Shown here: positions 60,241-64,000 of the stretch, in pieces
Layout of the letters: each line of letters starts with the position of its first letter
How positions within the stretch are numbered: position 1 is the first letter of the stretch
Source: Flavobacteriales bacterium
Lineage (GTDB): Bacteria > Bacteroidota > Bacteroidia > Flavobacteriales_F > PHOS-HE28
Assembly: GCA_020635715.1 (NCBI GenBank)
Contig: JACJZG010000003.1
Span: 205,491-269,490 of the forward strand
DNA length: 64,000 nucleotides
Reading direction: 5' to 3'
Made by a program: the position numbers and the translations under genes
The notes under the pieces: generated by a model
What the model was told of the DNA's origin: nothing
Seen by the model: only the letters and a program-made list of their open reading frames with translations
Databases searched by the model: none

Positions 60241-60699
60241 ATGCAAGCCGCTTTCGCCGCGATCACCGTGATCTTCACGGCCATGGTGAAGTTCCTGTTC
60301 GCGGGTCTTGTTTCCTACGGCATGGGCCATGGCTTCGTGGAGACCCTGACCTACACGGCCATCGGCGGTTGCCTGGGCATGTGCCTGTTCTACTTCGCGG
60401 GCCGCGGTATGATGGAGTGGTTCCGGCAGCGCTACCTCCGGAGGAAGGCCGCGCGGCGGGACCAGGGACTGCCGCGCAAACGGGTCTTCACCCGGACCAA
60501 CCGGGCCATCGTGCGCATCAAACAGCGCTACGGTATCCTCGGACTCTCGGCCTTCGCACCGCCCACGCTCTCCATTCCGATAACGGCCATCATCGCCGCG
60601 AAGTACTTCCGGCACGAACGCCGGACCCTGCCCACCCTGCTGTTATCCGTGCTCCTTTGGTCCGTGCTGCTCAGCACCGCATGGAGCTTCGTTCGATGA
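60241..60699 (+). CDS. Hypothetical small multi-pass membrane protein
   Basis: This 152-residue protein has helices at the N-terminus (AAITVIFTAMVKFLFAGLVSYG), middle (TAIGGCLGMCLFYFAG) and C-terminus (LLLSVLLWSVLLSTAWSFV), with a basic loop (RKAARRDQGLPRKRVFTRTN). It resembles small membrane proteins of the DedA/SMR-like size class but lacks a clear motif. The stop overlaps the next ATG. No function assigned. Confidence 0.65.
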   Translation: MQAAFAAITVIFTAMVKFLFAGLVSYGMGHGFVETLTYTAIGGCLGMCLFYFAGRGMMEWFRQRYLRRKAARRDQGLPRKRVFTRTNRAIVRIKQRYGILGLSAFAPPTLSIPITAIIAAKYFRHERRTLPTLLLSVLLWSVLLSTAWSFVR

Positions 60700-61391
60700 A
60701 GCGTTACCGCCATCTCTTCTTCGACCTGGACCACACGCTGTGGGACTTCGAGACCAATTCGCGGGACACGCTGCACGAACTGCATGCGACAGAGCGATTG
60801 GTCGAACGCGGGATAACGGATCCGGCGGAGTTCATCGATGCCTATGAGGAGGTGAACGAGGGTCTGTGGCGGCGTTACGAAAGCGGCCACATCGACCGGC
60901 ACGTGCTCCGGGTATTGCGCTTCCGGAACACCTTGCTTCGTTTCGGCGTGAAGGATGACAAGCTGGCGGATCGCATGGGCCACGACTACCTGGCCTTGAC
61001 ACCGAAGCGGAAGAACCTGATGCCCGGTGCGCGCGAACTCCTGGTCGATCTCGGTGCGCACTACCGCATCCACATCATCACCAACGGCTTCCACGAAGTG
61101 CAGGCGGAGAAGATCGCGAGCAGTGGGCTGGGCCAGCACTTCGACCTGGTGTTGTCGAGTGAGATGGCGGGTGCCAAGAAGCCTGATCCGCGCATATTCC
61201 GCACCGCCTTGGAACGCACGAAGGCCACGGCCGCAGAGAGCCTGATGATCGGCGACAGCTTGCAGGCCGATATCGAGGGTGCCCGCAATGCCGGGTGGGA
61301 CCAGGCGCATTTCGCCCCGCGTGGCGGTGGCGACGAACAGGCGACCTATGTATTAGCTCGGCTCGACGACCTCCGCGCCATCCTGCTGTGA
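60696..61391 (+). CDS. HAD-superfamily phosphatase, YjjG-like pyrimidine nucleotidase
   Basis: This 231-residue hydrolase has motif I HLFFDLDHTLWDF (DxDxT), the cap region, motif II HIITNGFHEVQ, and motif III/IV KKPDPRIF with GDSLQADIEGARNAGW. The pattern fits YjjG-type noncanonical pyrimidine nucleotidases. The ATG at 60696 overlaps the upstream stop. The 3' end overlaps the convergent gene by 39 bases. Confidence 0.85.
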   Translation: MKRYRHLFFDLDHTLWDFETNSRDTLHELHATERLVERGITDPAEFIDAYEEVNEGLWRRYESGHIDRHVLRVLRFRNTLLRFGVKDDKLADRMGHDYLALTPKRKNLMPGARELLVDLGAHYRIHIITNGFHEVQAEKIASSGLGQHFDLVLSSEMAGAKKPDPRIFRTALERTKATAAESLMIGDSLQADIEGARNAGWDQAHFAPRGGGDEQATYVLARLDDLRAILL

Positions 61392-61886
61392 GGGCTCGGA
61401 GCCGTCCGGATGGAAGACATACTCCATCAGCTGGCGCGTGCCGGTGATGTGGCTGTGGCGCACGAAGCGCACCATGGAGCCGCTCACGACGACACCGCGG
61501 TACTCGATCTCGCCCTTCTCCGGATGCGTGACGAAGACCAGGCTGTCGCCCACCAGGCTCACGGGTACGTTGTGCAGACCCAGACCGGGATTGCCGCGCG
61601 TCTCGCGAACGAGGTAGGCGGGCAGGTCCTTCTCCACGTCCTTCGTGCCGTTCACGGTGACCACACGTCCTTCCGGAAAGAAGCGGATCAGGTAGATCAG
61701 GTCGCCGATACGCTGCCCGTAATAGCCATCGAAGCGCAGGCCGCTTTCCGCGAGCGGGCCTTTGGCCGCCATGCCGGTGGCCGGATCGATCGCGGGGTCC
61801 TTCCTGTCCAGGAGGCTCTTGCCGATGAGGGCGATCGCCAGGACGGCGATGATCGCGATGAGGACGTTCTTGATGGTGTTGTTCAT
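61353..61886 (-). CDS. Hypothetical membrane-anchored protein (177 aa)
   Basis: A single N-terminal helix (VLIAIIAVLAIALIGKSLL) is followed by a short soluble beta-rich domain (LIYLIRFFPEGRVVTVNG, LVFVTHPEKGEIEYRGVVVSG, SMVRFVRHSHITGTRQLMEYV). I recognise no family. It lies three bases after psd in the same leftward unit, and ends antisense to the HAD gene. Confidence 0.7.
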   Translation of the reverse strand: MNNTIKNVLIAIIAVLAIALIGKSLLDRKDPAIDPATGMAAKGPLAESGLRFDGYYGQRIGDLIYLIRFFPEGRVVTVNGTKDVEKDLPAYLVRETRGNPGLGLHNVPVSLVGDSLVFVTHPEKGEIEYRGVVVSGSMVRFVRHSHITGTRQLMEYVFHPDGSEPSQQDGAEVVEPS

Positions 61887-61889
61887 CGA

Positions 61890-62552
61890 TCAGTGCTTGA
61901 AACGCGCGATCACCGAGGCCGAGCCCGTGACCACCTGGCCCAGGCTCACTTCGATGCTGGCATCGAGCGGCAGGAAGAGGTCCACCCGGGACCCGAACTT
62001 GATGAAGCCGAACTCCGCGCCCTGCACGGCGGGGGTGCCTTCGCGCGCATAGGTGCAGATGCGGCGTGCGAGCGCCCCGGCGATCTGGCGGAAGAGGACC
62101 TCGCCGTACTTCGGGTGTGCGGTCACCACGGTGCTCCGCTCGTTCTCGGTGCTGCTCTTCGGGTGCCAGGCCACGAGGTACTTGCCGGGGTGGTATTTGT
62201 AATAGGTCGTGGTACCGCCGATGGGGTGGTAGTTGATGTGCACGTTCAGCGGGCTCATGAAGATCGAGACCTGCCGACGCTTGTCCTTGAAGTACTCCGG
62301 CTCATACACCTCCTCGATCACCACCACCTTGCCATCGCAAGGCGAGAAGATCGCGGCATCATCCTTCGGCAGGGCGCGCTTCGGCACGCGGAAGAACCAG
62401 AGCACGATGCCAAGCACGGCGACGAGCGCGAAGCCGATGAGCGCACTCACCACGATGGGCAGCACCGGCCATTTCACCAGGGCGAAGAGGCCGAAGCAGA
62501 CGACGGCGGTCACTAAGAGGAGGGTAGGCGTTCCTTCGCGGTGCAGGCGCAT
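61890..62552 (-). CDS. psd: Phosphatidylserine decarboxylase-like proenzyme
   Basis: The ATG at 62552 gives 220 residues. Two helices (LLLVTAVVCFGLFALV; ISALIGFALVAVL-type) precede the catalytic part with FSPCDGKVVVIEEV, MSPLNVHINYHPIGG, KYHPGKYLVAWHPK and the self-cleavage region FIKFGSRVDLF, whose Ser would become the pyruvoyl group. It converts phosphatidylserine to phosphatidylethanolamine. It fits the short PSD group found in Bacteroidota. The open frame upstream of the ATG has no family match. Confidence 0.87.
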   Translation of the reverse strand: MRLHREGTPTLLLVTAVVCFGLFALVKWPVLPIVVSALIGFALVAVLGIVLWFFRVPKRALPKDDAAIFSPCDGKVVVIEEVYEPEYFKDKRRQVSIFMSPLNVHINYHPIGGTTTYYKYHPGKYLVAWHPKSSTENERSTVVTAHPKYGEVLFRQIAGALARRICTYAREGTPAVQGAEFGFIKFGSRVDLFLPLDASIEVSLGQVVTGSASVIARFKH

Positions 62553-62595
62553 CGAATGGGGTGGTGCGGTCAAAGATAGACGGCTCCGCCAGCCG

Positions 62596-63399
62596 CTACC
62601 GGATAAGCTGCAGGTAGAGCACCACGGCCGGCACGGCGAGCAGGAAGCCATCGAAACGGTCCAGGATGCCGCCATGTCCGGGCAGGATCCGTCCGGAATC
62701 CTTCACACCACGTGCCCGTTTGAACGCTGATTCGAGCAGGTCGCCGAGCGTGGCGGTAAGCGCGATCAAGCCGCCCACGATGAGCCATTCCTGCTTGCTG
62801 AGGAAATCATGCCAGTTGGCCAGCATCCACGCTACGCCCAAGGTCAAGGCGATACCCCCCAGGAGTCCTTCGATCGTCTTCTTGGGTGAGACGGCCGGTA
62901 ACAGCGGTGTGCGTCCGATGGCCCGACCAACGAGGTACGCTCCGGTGTCGTTGGTCCAGAGCAGGATCATGAAGCCGATGAACATCCAGCGATCCACGGC
63001 GAAGAAGTGCGTCATCAGTCCGAAGGGTACGGCGACCAGCAGGAGTCCGCAGAGCGTCTGTCCCATGGCCTGCCCGGGGTCCGGCTGTCCGCGCCAGAGC
63101 GACCAGGTGATGGTGATGAGCAGCATGAGGAAGGACAGCGCGAGCGTATAGCCGAGGTTCCATTGCTGGTCCACGGCATGCAGGCCCACGGCCAGATAGA
63201 CCGTGGCGCCCACGAGCATGGTCCAAGTGGTCGGCGGTTCTTCGGTCGGCTGGCGCAGCAGGCGGTGCAGCTCGTGCAGGCCGATCAGGCATACCGGCAG
63301 GTAGAGCAGGAAGGTGGTGACGGGTCCGGCCCAGGCGGCACCGAGCGTGAGCAGCACGTACACGGCACCGGTCAACGCGCGCAGGCCGAGCTCCTTCAT
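62596..63399 (-). CDS. cdsA: Phosphatidate cytidylyltransferase
   Basis: From the ATG at 63399 the protein has 267 residues with about eight helices. The C-terminal CDP-diacylglycerol synthase signature is present: FKRARGVKD, then SGRILPGHGGILDR. It makes CDP-diacylglycerol at the inner membrane, feeding the psd route. The start overlaps the DUF2007 stop (ATGA). The frame is open upstream but the conserved N-terminus fixes the ATG. Confidence 0.93.
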   Translation of the reverse strand: MKELGLRALTGAVYVLLTLGAAWAGPVTTFLLYLPVCLIGLHELHRLLRQPTEEPPTTWTMLVGATVYLAVGLHAVDQQWNLGYTLALSFLMLLITITWSLWRGQPDPGQAMGQTLCGLLLVAVPFGLMTHFFAVDRWMFIGFMILLWTNDTGAYLVGRAIGRTPLLPAVSPKKTIEGLLGGIALTLGVAWMLANWHDFLSKQEWLIVGGLIALTATLGDLLESAFKRARGVKDSGRILPGHGGILDRFDGFLLAVPAVVLYLQLIR

Positions 63400-63602
63400 G
63401 ATGCGTCGCTCTGTCGGATCAGGTGCAGTGCACGCAGGACATGGTCGCGGTCCACGAGCACTTCGATGGAGCCCATGGATGGATAGACCGAGGAGCGCTG
63501 ATCCATCACCACGGCGGGGATGTCGTGCGCCTCCAACTGCCCGCGCAGCATCTCGGCCTCGTGCCGGTCGCGGGCGGTGTGGATCAGGGTCCAGTTCGCC
63601 AT
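63396..63602 (-). CDS. DUF2007 family small protein
   Basis: This 68-residue protein matches the DUF2007 (putative signal-transducing, PII-like fold) pattern: WTLIHTARDRHEAEMLRGQLEAHDIPAVVMDQ, then IEVLVDRDHVLRALHLI. Function unknown. It sits between ftsH and cdsA with a start 11 bases after the ftsH stop and a stop overlapping cdsA. Confidence 0.82.
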   Translation of the reverse strand: MANWTLIHTARDRHEAEMLRGQLEAHDIPAVVMDQRSSVYPSMGSIEVLVDRDHVLRALHLIRQSDAS

Positions 63603-63613
63603 GGGGCGGGTGG

Positions 63614-64000
63614 TCAGGCCTGTGCGCTCTGATCGGCAGGGGCCTCCGGTCCGGTCGTCGAGCCGGTGGCAGCGCCATTGCCGTTGCCATTGCTGGTGCT
63701 TTGGTCGGCGATGGCCTTTTGGAACGGACGGTGACCGAAGATCTTCTCGAGGTCCTCCTTGAAGATCACTTCCTTCTCCAACAACTGGGTCGCGAGGGCG
63801 GTCAGCTTGTCCTTGTTCTCCGTGAGGATGCGTTTGGCGCGGGCGTACTGGCCCTCCACCAACTTGCTCACCTCTTCATCGATCGTCTGCGCCTGACGCT
63901 CGCTGTAGGGCTTGCCGAAGGTGTACTCGCTCTGGCCGGTGCTATCGTAATAGCTGATGTTGCCGATGCGGTCGTTGAGGCCGTACATCGTGATCATCGC
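63614..64000 (-). CDS. ftsH: ATP-dependent zinc metalloprotease FtsH, C-terminal end (cut by window edge)
   Basis: The frame is open to the window end. It contains the C-terminal protease-domain landmarks MITMYGLNDRIGNISYYD, EEVSKLVEGQYARAKRILTENK and LLEKEVIFKEDLEKIFGHRPF. A low-complexity Asn/Gly/Thr/Pro tail ends the protein. FtsH degrades membrane proteins and regulators; the AAA+ domain and HEXXH site lie outside the window. Confidence 0.9.
   Translation of the reverse strand, partial: AMITMYGLNDRIGNISYYDSTGQSEYTFGKPYSERQAQTIDEEVSKLVEGQYARAKRILTENKDKLTALATQLLEKEVIFKEDLEKIFGHRPFQKAIADQSTSNGNGNGAATGSTTGPEAPADQSAQA

Overview
The window looks like chromosomal DNA of a GC-rich member of the Bacteroidota, most likely a Flavobacteriales-type lineage (inference). 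Four things support this. Two proteins end in type IX secretion (T9SS) sorting domains. Several genes and the tRNA have TAnnTTTG promoter elements, and Shine-Dalgarno sequences are generally absent. The family set is typical (OmpP1/FadL porin, TlpA-like DUF4369 lipoprotein, choice-of-anchor B protein, 489-residue ProS, CzcA fused to an outer-membrane factor). There are no rRNA genes and no CRISPR array; one tRNA (Glu, UUC) is present.

Layout. (1) 1-6892, minus strand: a tightly overlapping housekeeping run (lpxK, purine nucleoside phosphorylase, T9SS choice-of-anchor B protein, gatB, TlpA-like lipoprotein, M1 peptidase cut by the window edge). (2) 6928-8841, plus: Nif3-like protein and zinc-ribbon coiled-coil protein, closed by a strong terminator. 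(3) 8908-11444, minus: OmpP1/FadL porin and a Tyr/Trp/Gly-rich lipoprotein. (4) 11543-13856, plus: proS, a conserved hypothetical gene and tRNA-Glu. (5) 13845-37031: a 23 kb integrative island. It lies between the 3' end of tRNA-Glu and a 15-base copy of that end, with a tyrosine recombinase and an excisionase-like HTH gene near the right end. Its cargo is a large candidate defence protein (1273 aa) with two small membrane proteins, a minus-strand heavy-metal efflux cluster (CzcA-OMF fusion, His-rich CzcB, P-type ATPase, HMA protein, DUF3703, HXXEE and MgtC proteins) and a nuclease-like gene. Its base composition is visibly less GC-rich than the flanks. (6) 37020-37730: seven tandem repeats of about 97-105 bp, each carrying the tRNA tail core. 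(7) 37972-50993: a surface polysaccharide locus (Wza, Wzc, Wzx, glycosyltransferases, Wzy-like, WecG-like, initiating sugar transferase) with an antisense T9SS beta-helix gene inside it. (8) rpsT and radC. (9) 52125-59579: a second, tightly overlapping cluster with wecB, an alpha/alpha-toroid protein, a stand-alone adenylation domain, an acyl carrier protein, a GNAT, an AAC(3)-fold acetyltransferase, a deacetylase-like protein and a FemAB/GNAT-like protein. (10) 59581-64000: upp, a membrane protein, a YjjG-like HAD, then minus-strand psd, cdsA, DUF2007 and ftsH (cut by the window edge).

How parts work together. Clusters 7 and 9 probably build, decorate and export a cell-surface polysaccharide. 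The adenylation domain plus carrier protein with several acyltransferases suggests that an activated amino acid (or related acid) is put on a sugar, in a DltA/DltC-like way but without DltB or DltD. The island appears to bring metal detoxification and candidate anti-phage functions. The most notable structural findings are the tRNA-Glu island with a matching attachment-core array, the A-domain/ACP polysaccharide-modification cluster, the large degenerate-P-loop protein, and a compensated double frameshift inside czcA.
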